From positions 1 to 42,756 of the forward strand of contig JAHHTF010000004.1 in the NCBI GenBank assembly GCA_020024775.1: a stretch of DNA of 42,756 nucleotides. The letters are read 5' to 3'. Each line of letters opens with the position of its first letter. The first letter of the stretch is position 1. The notes beneath the pieces are model-generated. The model did no database searches. It worked only from the letters and a program-made list of their open reading frames with translations, and was not told the origin of the DNA. A program made the translations under genes and the position numbers. The stretch is from Ureaplasma sp. Lineage in GTDB: Bacteria > Bacillota_I > Bacilli_A > Mycoplasmatales > Mycoplasmoidaceae. Shown here one piece after another: positions 1-8,750 of this stretch.

Positions 1-617
1 GGATTATCTTAAATAAGAAATCATTTAAAATTATTAAAGATATTCTTGAAAGATTAGTTAATCTAAACAATATGAGTTGCACAGACAATGAAAATATTAT
101 TTCATCAATTAATAGTATTTCATATAAAAAAGAAAATATTTTAAACGGAACCATAATCAGTTGTAATAAATTCAATTTAATGGATTTTTTAAACAACAAA
201 GATATTAAAATCAACCAATTACCATCTTGTGAATTAAACACTAAGTCTCTTTTAAAAATTTCGATATACAAGAATTTGGAAAATTCAATTTCACAAACCA
301 AATCATATAAAATGTTTGAAGACAATCTCAACAACATTTTAAAGAATGATTTTTATGACTTTATCCAAGCAATAAATTATAGTGTTGACAAACAAATCAG
401 TTTTATGGATAACTTAATATTTGAATTGTTTGAATTAAGTATCAAAAAGAATAAACTAATATTCTTAACTATTAATTTAAGTCTTGCTGAAAATTCATAC
501 ATTAAAACATTAGCAAATAAAATTATTCAATTTATCATCTCTAACAATTTTGTTTTATTCATCAATACATATACATTCACTGATTTCTCACAAAAAGTTA
601 TTGAATTTCAAAATTAA
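1..617 (+). CDS. C-terminal part of an unrecognised protein, possibly a degenerate ABC-exporter ATPase domain (partial)
   Basis: The frame is open from the window edge (first full codon at 3) to TAA at 615-617, so the start lies outside; the first internal ATG (72) has no good ribosome site. No clear homology is recognised. The order of short motifs fits a decayed nucleotide-binding domain: LNKKSF at the edge where a P-loop GKST would sit, SISYKKENILNGTI like the ISYVPQD..LFNGTI Q-loop stretch of peptide exporters, INYSVDKQIS where LSGGQ is expected, then NKLIFLTINLSLAENS in the Walker B/D-loop place, without the usual Asp-Glu. If right, it could not hydrolyse ATP normally. The neighbouring accessory-like protein and two leader-bearing small proteins favour a peptide exporter of the lactococcin type. 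The alignment is by eye, so this is a hypothesis. Confidence 0.45.
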   Translation, partial: IILNKKSFKIIKDILERLVNLNNMSCTDNENIISSINSISYKKENILNGTIISCNKFNLMDFLNNKDIKINQLPSCELNTKSLLKISIYKNLENSISQTKSYKMFEDNLNNILKNDFYDFIQAINYSVDKQISFMDNLIFELFELSIKKNKLIFLTINLSLAENSYIKTLANKIIQFIISNNFVLFINTYTFTDFSQKVIEFQN

Positions 618-630
618 ATCTTCTCTCCTA

Positions 631-978
631 ATGAAAAAAATAATTATCATCATTGTATTTTTAATAACTGTTATATTGACTTTTTTCGGTGTAGGTTTTG
701 GCATGAAAATAAGTCCAAAAACTCAAGGATTTATTTTCAATGATAACCAACTCTATTTAGCTGTTCCGAATAGCAGTTTAAATAAGAAAAAAGTTATTAT
801 CAGTTTTGAAAATAAAAATTATGAATGCTTATGTTATTTCAAGAAAACAGAACAAAATCTTTCATTCTACGAAATTAACTCTCAATTAGAAACTACTACT
901 GTATTTGCTAAGACTAATGTATACTTGCAAAAAATGCCAATTATTAAATATATATTTTGAAAGGATAAAAATGAATAA
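631..978 (+). CDS. small membrane-anchored protein, possible accessory subunit of a peptide exporter
   Basis: Encodes 115 residues when TGA at 958-960 is read as Trp; the true stop is TAA at 976-978, 8 nt inside the next gene. Residues 3-24 form one strongly hydrophobic segment directly after Met-Lys-Lys, so it is a membrane anchor or uncleaved signal. The remaining ~90 residues are outside the hydrophobic stretch, look beta-rich, and end in a short hydrophobic and basic tail (IIKYIFWKDKNE). Size and layout resemble a minimal HlyD-type or bacteriocin accessory protein, but no diagnostic motif was found. There is no good Shine-Dalgarno sequence before ATG 631, and the gene follows the preceding stop by only 13 nt, so it is probably co-transcribed. 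It could instead be an immunity protein. Confidence 0.6.
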
Positions 979-1258
979 ATTAGAAGCAACTTCCAAACAG
1001 AATCTCTTTGCCGGAAGAGCTCCGAATGGAACTTATACAATGACCAATAAATTATTTGGACAATGTTTAGGTCTAGGTATGATTGGACAAACCATGAATA
1101 GTATTCTAGAACTGGTGAATCAGATGATTTATAATGCAAACCCAAATAATAAAATTAGAGGTCCTGATAAATACAATGTTAGGGGTTCAACATTCAGAAC
1201 TAGAATAGGTAGAGGAATGAATAATTCAACTATTACAGTAGGGCCGGAATATTATTAA
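971..1258 (+). CDS. putative secreted peptide precursor 1 with a 15-residue leader
   Basis: A 95-residue protein with a good ribosome site (GAAAGGA, about 5 nt before ATG 971). The first 15 residues, MNKLEATSKQNLFAG, match the layout of the next gene's start: K3, L4, K9, a hydrophobic residue at 12, and A14-G15. Counted back from Gly15 this puts Leu at -12, a hydrophobic residue at -4 and Ala-Gly at -2/-1, close to leaders cut by C39 peptidase exporters. The predicted core is 80 residues with Gly-rich GQCLGLGMIG at 30-39, containing the GxxxG motif GQCLG (30-34). The tail is Arg/Gly/Asn-rich. No homolog is recognised. The context suggests an exported peptide acting with the following gene; bacteriocin, signal or surface peptide are all possible. 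Confidence 0.6.
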   Translation: MNKLEATSKQNLFAGRAPNGTYTMTNKLFGQCLGLGMIGQTMNSILELVNQMIYNANPNNKIRGPDKYNVRGSTFRTRIGRGMNNSTITVGPEYY

Positions 1259-1482
1259 TGACAAAACTTAACCAAGAAATTAAGAAAGAAATTTCTGCTG
1301 GCTTTTGAGGGGAAATGATCATTGGTTTAACCATCATAAATGTGATTGTTGGGGTAGTAACCGGAATTGCTAATATTGTAACAAATGCTACAGAATTATC
1401 TGAAGTTCAGAATCTCCCTTTAAGCCCAGTAAAAAGTACTTATATTCCAGGTAATATCAAACCTAAACATGTTGTATACTAA
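1258..1482 (+). CDS. putative secreted peptide precursor 2 (GxxxG peptide) with a matching leader
   Basis: Encodes 74 residues. ATG 1258 overlaps the previous stop by one base (TAATG), implying translational coupling. One Trp is a TGA codon, which hides the gene under the standard code. The start MTKLNQEIKKEISAG repeats the previous protein's leader pattern (K3, L4, K9, hydrophobic 12, A14-G15). After Gly15 comes FWGEMIIG and a long hydrophobic helix to about residue 41 with the GxxxG motif GVVTG (32-36), as in class IIb two-peptide bacteriocins. The last 25 residues are polar with several prolines. A terminator follows 12 nt downstream, so this is the last gene of its transcript. No homolog is recognised; a single-pass membrane protein without processing is the main alternative. 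Confidence 0.6.
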
Positions 1483-1493
1483 TAAATAATTTT

Positions 1494-1517
1494 AAAAATG
1501 GGGCAACCCATTTTTTT
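1494..1517 (+). terminator. rho-independent terminator after the small-peptide genes
   Basis: A 9-bp perfect stem AAAAATGGG/CCCATTTTT closes on the tetraloop GCAA (a GNRA loop) and runs into seven T. It sits 12 nt after the stop of the last small gene and separates this locus from the dUTPase operon. Confidence 0.85.
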
Positions 1518-1523
1518 ATATAT

Positions 1524-1546
1524 TATAATGGTTATTTTTATATAAT
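1524..1546 (+). promoter_or_regulatory. promoter region for the dUTPase-cysS-rlmB operon
   Basis: Two perfect TATAAT boxes, at 1524-1529 and 1541-1546, follow the terminator and precede the ATG at 1572. The second would give a leader of about 20 nt containing AAAGG. No convincing -35 box is seen, which is usual for mollicutes. Confidence 0.55.
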
Positions 1547-1571
1547 TAATACAATTATAGAAAGGGCTGTT

Positions 1572-2078
1572 ATGAAGATAAATTTAGCAAAAATGTTTAA
1601 AATTCAAAATGAGCTAAACCAAAAAATCTTAGAAACACAACACAAAACTTTTGATGAAATTAAAACACGTTCTCATTTAGCATTAATGTGTGAATTAATG
1701 GAATTAGCAAATGAAACAAGATGTTTTAATTACTGATCTAAAAAAACAAGAGGTGAAGACTCTGATGTATTAGAAGAGTTTGCAGATGTATTGTGTTTTA
1801 TTTTCTCTGAATGTATTATGTATAAAGTTCAAGATTCAGATGAACTAGAATTAAAAGATGATGAGTTAGAAACAAAAGACAATATTGAATTAACAGATGG
1901 GTTCTTAGAATTAATCAATCTATATACTCAAATCAAAGATAAACAAACATGTTTAAACTTTGTTAAAAAATTATTTGTTCTAGGTTATGGATTAGGATAT
2001 AACTTTGAACAAATTCAAACAGCTTATGAAAATAAATGCTTAAAAAACCATAAAGTTCAAGAAAGTTTTAAGGAATAA
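1572..2078 (+). CDS. dimeric-type dUTP pyrophosphatase family protein
   Basis: Encodes 168 residues; one Trp (in NYWSKK) is TGA. All-alpha dUTPases of the dimeric class hydrolyse dUTP (and dUDP) to dUMP, keeping uracil out of DNA and feeding dTMP synthesis. The pattern supports this family: HLALMCELMELANETRCFNYW carries the first Glu pair and the Trp, and DSDVLEEFADVLCFIFSE carries the EExxD metal-binding motif, at about residues 35-80. Length is typical. ATG 1572 has AAAGGG about 5 nt upstream, and it is the first gene after the promoter. A related MazG-type pyrophosphatase with another substrate is less likely. It works one step away from thymidylate kinase, encoded later in the window. Confidence 0.75.
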
Positions 2079-2083
2079 GAATT

Positions 2084-2470
2084 ATGAAAGAAATTAAAAT
2101 TAATATTAGTGATGAAGCATACGAAAATCTAAAATCAGAATTAAAAAGTATTCAAAAGGTTTTCCCAGATACAAAATTAGAACAATTAATTGTAGATATC
2201 ATTGACATTCACATTAAAACCAAAAATGATTTAGAAACATTCAATCAAGGATTTGCAGATCTATTTGGTAACCCAGGACAACAACCACCTGAAATGCATG
2301 AAATGATGGCTAAGTTTATGGAAGCTATGGGAGGTTCATTTAACCCAACAGCTGCTCCAAAGAAACCAGCTAAAACAGCTAAGAAGACAACTAAATCTGA
2401 TTCTAAAAAAGATGCAGATTTAAATAACGATGACAACGATTTTGACCCTAGAGCAAAATACAGATCTTAA
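2084..2470 (+). CDS. unknown protein with ribbon-helix-helix-like start and Lys/Ala-rich plus acidic tail
   Basis: A 128-residue protein, five bases after the dUTPase stop and two before cysS, so part of the same operon. Residues 2-8 (KEIKINI) would form a beta strand, followed by two helices to about residue 47, the order found in ribbon-helix-helix DNA-binding proteins, though the turn between the helices is longer than usual. The middle is Met/Pro-rich (PEMHEMMAKFMEAMGG), then residues about 90-110 are rich in Lys, Ala, Thr and Pro like a histone tail, and a short acidic stretch (ADLNNDDNDFD) precedes the basic end. No function is known to me. Possibilities are a nucleoid or regulatory protein, or an RNA-binding partner of the translation genes beside it. 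Confidence 0.6.
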   Translation: MKEIKINISDEAYENLKSELKSIQKVFPDTKLEQLIVDIIDIHIKTKNDLETFNQGFADLFGNPGQQPPEMHEMMAKFMEAMGGSFNPTAAPKKPAKTAKKTTKSDSKKDADLNNDDNDFDPRAKYRS

Positions 2471-2472
2471 TT

Positions 2473-3780
2473 ATGAAATTAATGAATTCATCAACAAAAC
2501 AACTTGTTGACTTAAATAAAAAAGAAATCAATATTTATAACTGTGGGCCAACCGTTTATAATCATATCCATATTGGAAATGCAAGACCATTAGTAGTTTT
2601 CGATGTTTTATATCGTTTCTTATTATCACAAGGTGTTAAAGTAAATTACGTCCTTAACATTACTGACATCGATGATAAGATTATCAAGAAAGCTTTAGAA
2701 ACTAATAAACCAGAATTAGAAGTATCTGAATATTATTTCCAAGAGTATTCAAAAATTAAATCTAGATTAAATACATTAGAAATGATTAATCCTAAAGTTA
2801 GTGATAACATTGATGGAATCATTAGTTTTATTGGCGATTTAATTGATAAAGATTATGCATACAATGTAAATGGAGATATTTACTTTGATACATCTAAAGT
2901 AAAAGAATATGGTTGTGTTTCTAATAACAATACTGAAGACTTACAAATTGGAAACAGAATTGCATCAGTAGAAGATAAAAGAAATCCTAATGATTTTATT
3001 TTGTGAAAACAAACTAAAGAAGGAATTAAATGAAACACTCCTTGATCTTTAGGAAGACCTGGTTGACACACAGAATGTGTTTATCTAATTAATAAATACT
3101 TAGGTAACAAAATTGATATCCATGGTGGTGGAATGGATTTAAAATTCCCTCACCATGAAAATGAAAATGCTCAAAATCTTGCCCACAATGATTGTCACTT
3201 AGCTGATATTTGATTACACATTGGAATGATTAATATCAACAATGAAAAGATGTCTAAATCTTTAAATAACTTTATTTTGGTAAAAGACATTCTTGATACT
3301 TATACATATCAAGCATTAAGATGATTCTTTTATCAAACATCTTATTCAAATCCATTAAATTATTCAGATGAAATTATGAATAACATGCAACAAGAAGTTA
3401 ATAAGATTGAAAAACAATTGAATCAAGCTAAAACAAACTTAATTTTAAATTCATACAACATAACTGAAAACCAAACTTTATTGAGCTCAGATTTCATTGA
3501 TGAACTAAATAAAAACTTAAACCTTACAAATGCAACTACAGTATTATTAAAAGTTTTAAAACAATTAAATCAAGCTATTAGAGCCAAAGAATTTGATCAA
3601 GCCAATGAACTATATAACATTGCTAAAAATGAACTAAGAGTTTTAGGAATTGAATTCGAAGATAAATTCAATAATGAAACTTTAAAACTAATTTCTGATT
3701 ACAAAGATGCAGTACAACAAAAAGACTTTAGTGTAGCTGATAACATTAGAGAAAAATTGATTAATTTAGGAGTTTGATAA
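2473..3780 (+). CDS. cysS: cysteinyl-tRNA synthetase
   Basis: Charges tRNA-Cys with cysteine in the cytoplasm; class I synthetase. The 435-residue length matches mollicute CysRS. The HIGH motif appears as HIHIGNARP near residues 32-40 after the N-terminal CGPTVY stretch, whose Cys is a zinc ligand. GWHTEC supplies further zinc-site Cys/His, HGGGMDLKFPHHENE is the family block, and NEKMSKSLNNF is KMSKS. Several Trp codons in the middle are TGA, so the gene looks broken under the standard code but is intact. The last Trp codon TGA is followed by TAA, which overlaps the ATG of rlmB by one base. Promoter shared with dUTPase upstream. Confidence 0.95.
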
Positions 3781-4499
3781 TGCAATACTTATTTGGTCCT
3801 AAAAGTATCAAAGAAGGAATTAGAAATCATTTAGTTAAAGTTAAAAATGTTTATGTAACAGATCAAAAGAAGGATTTAATTAATCACTTAGAACTAAATC
3901 ATGTTGATTACACAATTGTAAAAAAAGAATATTTCAACAAATGAAATACAACATTAAACCACCAACATTGTATTGCTGAAATTGAAGTTAGTAATATCTT
4001 TAGTGATGTTAAAGAATTTTTGAACTCTAAATGAAACAAACATCACGAAGAAACTAATCTAATCATAATCCTTGATGAATTAAATGATCCAAGAAACTTT
4101 GGAGCAATTATAAGAACTTCATATGCATTAGGTGTTAAGGCAATTATTTATAAAAAGAATAATCAGGTTCAATTAAATGAACTAGTTGAAAAAACATCAT
4201 TAGGTGCTTGTCACTTCATTCCATTAATTAAAGTACCTAATTTAAGTAATGCCATCCAGGTTCTAAAAGACAATGGTTATTGAACTTATTGTTCAACATT
4301 ATCACCACACTCAGAAGACTTCCAACAAGTTCAATACGATAAGAATGTTGCACTAATTATTGGAAGCGAATCAAATGGTGCTTCAAACATTCTTCAAAAG
4401 AATGCAGACTTCCACATTAAGATTCCAATGAAGAATGATTTCGATTCTTTAAACGTATCAGTTGCAACTGGAATCTTGATTGCAAAAATCCTAGGATAG
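3780..4499 (+). CDS. rlmB: 23S rRNA 2'-O-ribose methyltransferase of the SpoU/TrmH family (RlmB-like)
   Basis: Encodes 239 residues. SPOUT enzymes of this branch methylate a ribose in 23S rRNA (G2251 in E. coli) using S-adenosylmethionine. All three family motifs are present: LDELNDPRNFGAIIRTS (motif 1, about residues 98-114), LIIGSESNGASNIL (motif 2) and IPMKNDFDSLNVSVATGI (motif 3, near the C-terminus), which form the knotted cofactor site. An N-terminal substrate-binding domain of about 70 residues is present. ATG 3780 overlaps the cysS stop, a pairing common in bacteria. A tRNA target (TrmH) cannot be excluded from sequence alone. The gene ends 5 nt before a terminator shared with plsY. 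Confidence 0.9.
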
Positions 4500-4504
4500 A
4501 TTTA

Positions 4505-4533
4505 AAAATACTTGGTAGCCCCAAGTATTTTTT
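4505..4533. terminator. bidirectional terminator between rlmB and plsY
   Basis: An 11-bp perfect stem AAAATACTTGG/CCAAGTATTTT with a 5-nt loop. A-tract on one side and T-tract on the other let it serve rlmB (+) and plsY (-), which converge here with only 32 nt between stop codons. Confidence 0.85.
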
Positions 4534-5242
4534 ATATAATCTTGTTTTCCTTTTTTTCTAATAGATTCTTGATGTTATCTTTGTGTTTATATAAAACTAA
4601 ACCACTAATTAACAACATCATTACAAAAGGAAATAATGAGTTTAGAAAATAGTTTAATGTATCTATTTTAAAGTAATTGATATCAGTATTTAAAATATAT
4701 AAATAATTCAATCCAACAATCAATACTAAGAAAGGCATAATAACTGTCATCAATAAAGATCCGATTGATGATATCTTAGTGATTGCTAATGAAATAAATA
4801 CAATCAATAAACTAATTAAACCTAAGAAAGGTGATAACATAAAGTAGATTGCAATTGAACAAGCAATTCCTTTACCACCTTTGAATTTATAATAAACAGG
4901 AAAGACATGTCCTAAAACAACAAATAACCCAGTTAAATAAACTGTATTCTTATAGTTAAATGAATTTGCTGGCATGTATTGATAAAGCCCAAATTCAGCC
5001 ACCATTCAAACTATAATAATTGGAATGATTGTTTTTAACATATCTAAAAATAAAACTAATATTCCAAGTTTCTTGCCTAACACTCTAGCAACATTACTTG
5101 CTCCAGAGTTGCAAGAACCAACTTGGGTAATATCTACATGTTTTTTATTTGCAACAATTCTTGAGAACATTATGCTACCGCATAAATATCCAAGAACCAT
5201 TCCTAAAAAAATGATAATGCAATAAGCTGATGCACTATTCAT
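4532..5242 (-). CDS. plsY: acyl-phosphate:glycerol-3-phosphate acyltransferase
   Basis: An integral membrane enzyme that transfers an acyl group from acyl-phosphate to glycerol-3-phosphate, the first step of membrane phospholipid synthesis. The 236-residue protein is mostly hydrophobic with about seven membrane segments. The three PlsY motifs are visible: GSIMFSRI near residues 22-29 (GSxxxxxL type), GSCNSGASNVARVLGKK at about 42-58 (family GSGNPGATNV), and GHVFPVYYKFKGGKGIA around 110-126. The third motif is essentially canonical; the second has Cys and Ser where Gly and Pro are usual. One in-frame TGA (Trp79) splits it under the standard code. ATG 5242 lies 3 nt after the def stop, so the two are co-transcribed. 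Confidence 0.93.
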
Positions 5243-5245
5243 TTT

Positions 5246-5827
5246 CTATACCTCTTCTCAATCCTCACCAATAAACTCAGGATTGAATAAGTTAATTCTA
5301 TCGTAGTATAATCTACCATCCATGTGATCAAACTCATGTTGTAATACGATTGCTGGATATCCAGATACAACTTCAGTCTTGTGTTGGTTAGTAAATAAAT
5401 CAAAATAATCAAATGTTATTTCAAATGATCTAGGAACTATTCCTTTGTGTTTTTGAGGAACAGACAAACAACCTTCTCCACCTCTAATAAATGCAACCTT
5501 ATAAGAAGCTTCCTTAACCTTTGGATTAGCAACTAAATATTTAATTTCTTTTTTAGTTTCTTCATCATAGAAGTGCACATAGCAAACTCTTTTAAGAAAT
5601 CCAATTTGAACCCCAGTGATTGCTACACCTTCTTCGATATCAAATTTCTTTGCTTGGTTTTCATAACAAGCATCAATATAACTAACTAGTTTTGAGATGT
5701 TTTCAAAATCATCTTCACTAAGATTATTAATATCTAGTTCTTCAGACACTGTTCTAATTCTAGGATCATCATCTGTTCAGATTCATTCTTTAGTTGGTTT
5801 TAATTTATTATTAATTTTCAATACCAT
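5246..5827 (-). CDS. def: peptide deformylase
   Basis: Removes the formyl group from the N-terminal methionine of new proteins; a metal-dependent hydrolase. The 193-residue protein has EGCLSVP (motif 2, metal-ligand Cys) and QHEFDHMDG (motif 3, HExxH with two His ligands). Motif 1 reads GVAITGVQIG where most have GxGLAAxQIG, so the AA pair is TG but the Gln that stabilises the transition state remains. The N-terminus runs through two TGA-Trp codons (EWIWTDDDPRIR) to ATG 5827, preceded by a strong AGGAGG that overlaps the end of the upstream gene. The C-terminus also reads through a TGA to TAG at 5246-5248. plsY follows after 3 nt. Confidence 0.95.
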
Positions 5828-5842
5828 CTTATTTTAACCTCC

Positions 5843-6601
5843 TTAAATAACTTTTGCTATTCCTAAAATAGATAAAATAATTCCAATGATTAAAACTCCA
5901 ACAATAATGAATACTCATCATTTATTAGAAATGAAATCATGCATTGTAATCGCTTTGAAAGCATCATCTCATCTTGTTCTTAAAACATAGTATTGGTTCA
6001 TTAAATCACTAAATTGTTCATGAATTCCATAATATGTTTTTTTAGATGAATGACACAATTCATCTTTATCAAATGGTAATTGTTTTACTTTATTATCTAA
6101 CATGTCTCATTCTCTGAAGACCTTAACATTTTTACCTAAACTATATGTTAATGTTTGTGTTAGTAATTTATATTTTTTCTTTTCAATACCATCACTTGTT
6201 TTGATTTCATTTTGTAATAAGAACTCATACATAACATATGGTAATAATATGTATAGTTCAAATAACAAATATGGATAATAGAAACAATCAAAGTCTTCTG
6301 ATAAATGATATGATTCCAAATCATAAATATGTTTATTTAATACATCGTAATAAATCTTATCAACATTCTCTTGATTGAATTCTTTGTACTGAAATACAAA
6401 GTTTGTTTTTTCAATTCAATCCTTTAAAGTCTTTTGAAACTCAACAACCTCAAAGTTAAAATTTACAAACTTATCACTTTCTACTTTTTGTTTATGAACA
6501 AAATAGTCATGATAAAAATCAAAAAATTTAAACATCTCTGTGTTTATCTTTTTTGACAAAATTTTTAATTCATTAAATAATAACTTTTGATCTTTTTCCA
6601 T
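5843..6601 (-). CDS. unknown tail-anchored protein
   Basis: Encodes 252 residues, intact when TGA is Trp. I do not recognise a family. Residues 1-225 are hydrophilic, rich in Tyr, Phe, Lys and acidic residues and probably helical. The C-terminus holds one membrane segment (WWVFIIVGVLIIGIILSILGI) followed by only AKVI, so the protein is likely tail-anchored with its bulk in the cytoplasm. No ribosome site precedes the ATG; a TATAAT box ends 8 nt upstream, so the message may be leaderless. The gene sits between tatD and def, and its last codons overlap the ribosome site of def, suggesting it is co-transcribed with def and plsY. No function is inferred. Confidence 0.75.
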
Positions 6602-6608
6602 AGTTTAA

Positions 6609-6614
6609 ATTATA
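6609..6614 (-). promoter_or_regulatory. -10 box giving a probable leaderless transcript for the tail-anchored protein-def-plsY unit
   Basis: TATAAT lies 7 nt before the ATG at 6601, inside the short gap after tatD. Initiation the usual 6-7 nt downstream would start the RNA at or within a base or two of the start codon. No Shine-Dalgarno sequence is present, consistent with leaderless translation. Confidence 0.45.
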
Positions 6615-6623
6615 TATAATACT

Positions 6624-7400
6624 TTAATTAAAAAATATTTTTAAAGCATTCTCTTTCATAATATTATTAAATTCATCTAAATCCATATTTCTTAATGATG
6701 CAATATATGTATTTGTATATATTAAATAATTAGAATTATTAACTTTACCACGCATTGGTGTGGGTGATAAATATGGTGCATCAGTTTCTGTAATAATCTT
6801 TGATAAATCAACTTGTTTGATTGCATCTTGTAGTTCAGATGCATTCTTATATGTAACTACTCCAGGGATTGATAAATAGCAACCCATATCAATATAAGTA
6901 TTAGCTAGTTCAATGCCTTTGTTATAGCAATGAATAATCACTTTAATTTCAAAAGGCATATATTGTTTTAGTACCTCAATCAATTGTTCATGAGCATCAC
7001 GAACGTGGATCATTAAAACCAATTTATATTTGATACATAATTCAATTTGTTTCTTAAATCATAATATCTGAGATTCTAATTTTGAATCATCATGATATAA
7101 ATCTAATCCGCATTCGCCAATACATTTAACTTTGTCTTGGTTTTCTAAATACATTTGTTCTAATGCATTAATTGTTTCATCAACTAATGTATCATCTAAA
7201 ATATCACAAGGATGAATTCCAATACTACAAACAAAGTTATCTGATAATCTAGATTGTTGAATTGCTATCTTAGATGTATTTAAATCAACTCCTACAATAT
7301 TAATTCCAATTTCATTTTCTATATATTGTTTCACTAATTCATCTTGTTCTTGAATTAATGGATCAATATTTAAATGAGTATGTGCATCAAAATATTTCAT
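6624..7400 (-). CDS. tatD: TatD-family metal-dependent deoxyribonuclease
   Basis: Encodes 258 residues, the usual TatD length. TatD enzymes are TIM-barrel, two-metal nucleases with DNase/exonuclease activity, linked to DNA repair and DNA breakdown. Metal ligands are visible in order: DAHTHLN at residues 4-10, GECGLDLYHD (Glu ligand) near 95, the IHVRDA His near 130, the IIHCY His near 152, and the Asp of ETDAPYLSP near 203. One TGA-Trp in the middle splits the frame under the standard code. It follows mnmE by 2 nt. Its position next to mnmE, holB and tmk matches the gene order recalled for M. genitalium (MG005-MG009). Confidence 0.93.
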
Positions 7401-7402
7401 AA

Positions 7403-8746
7403 TTATTTTCCTAAACAGAAGTTTTTAAATAAATCATCTAAGAAATCATATTCAATTTCCAAGCCTAATAATTTATTAATTTCTTTATGAGCAATCTCTA
7501 AATCAGTTGATACTAAATCTAATGTAGCATGATTGTTAACTAAGTTGTTTAATGTATTTTCAATTAATGTTTTAACATGTTCAATGATATTGATTTGTCT
7601 TTGAGATTGTAATACTTCAATATCTTTTTTATTTGCAAAGTCATCATAATAAAAGAATGATTTGATTTTATCTATTAAAGGTTGAATATCGTTTTCTTTA
7701 GCTGAGATAAAGACTTCATTATCATCTAAACGAAATGCATAACAACCAACCATTAAATCCTTTTTATTAAACACTTTAATATATGTTTTATCTTTTAAGA
7801 TTTCTTTAATGTTTTCATTTTCTGATTCAGCAACTAGATTCAATCATAAAACTAAGTCAACTTTTTCAATTAACTCAATTGCTTTTTGAATCCCTAGGTT
7901 TTCAATTTGATCACTTGAATCAAATCTAATCCCAGCTGTATCTAGAAGTTTTAATGTGACTCCATCTAAATTAATTGTTGCTTCCACAATATCTCTTGTT
8001 GTTCCAGGGATGTCAGAAACAATTGCTTTTTGTTCTCTACATAAAGCATTTAATAAAGTTGATTTACCAACATTGGGGTTACCAACGATTGCTACTTTGA
8101 TTCCTTGGTTTAAAGGAATAAACTTTTTAGATTCAATTAATAGTTTGTTTAATCTAACTAAAATTGATTCAAGGATTTCTTTTACTTGTGCATCTGTTAC
8201 TTGAGGAACATCATCAAATTCTGGATAATCAATATTCACTTCAATCTGACCAAGAATTTTAAACAAATCTTGTTTAATTTCTTGTAATGTTCTTGATGTG
8301 TTTCCACTTATAGCATTGATTGCTCCTGACACTGCAATATCATTAGTGGCAAACACTAAATTATTAATAGCTTCAACTTGAGATACATCAATCTTTTTAT
8401 TTAATAAAGATCTTTGACTGAATTCTCCGGGTTGAGCCATTACTGCACCATTCTTAATTAATAAGTTTAATATCTTATCAGATACATAAACTCCACCATG
8501 GCAATTGATTTCAATTAAGTCTTCACCAGTATAACTTTTAGGATCACTAAATAAATTTAATAATACATCATCAACATAATTGTTTTCAGAGTCTACTATG
8601 AATCTTCTAACAATTTTGAAATTTTCTTTTTGGATTGGTTTATCTACAATCTTATTTACAATTTCATAAGCATCAGGACCAGATACTCTAATTAAATGAA
8701 TCGCTGAGTTCATTCTAGCAGTTGCTAGTGCACATATTGTTTTCAT
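7403..8746 (-). CDS. mnmE: tRNA U34 modification GTPase MnmE (TrmE)
   Basis: With MnmG it installs the carboxymethylaminomethyl-type group on U34 of tRNAs reading split codon boxes. The 447-residue protein has the N-terminal folate-binding TrmE domain (to about 120), a helical domain, and an inserted G domain with GNPNVGKST at 222-230, DIPGTTRD (G2/G3 linker), DTAGIR (G3) and NKKD (G4). The C-terminal CLGK at 444-447 is the conserved end with the catalytically important Cys. One TGA (Trp301) lies just after the G3 region. It is 2 nt before tatD and 4 nt after holB. Its partner mnmG is at 15542-17416, in a different transcript. Confidence 0.97.
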
Positions 8747-8750
8747 ATAT

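Noticed and set aside
882..1145. 87-codon minus-strand frame opposite the two small peptide genes
   Set aside because: No ribosome site or family resemblance; it is antisense to two coding regions that have ribosome sites or coupled starts.
2473..3780. cysS and about twenty other genes appear split into two to many fragments by TGA codons
   Set aside because: The fragments are collinear, in one frame, and each TGA sits where the family has Trp; this is genetic code 4, not pseudogenes or frameshifts.
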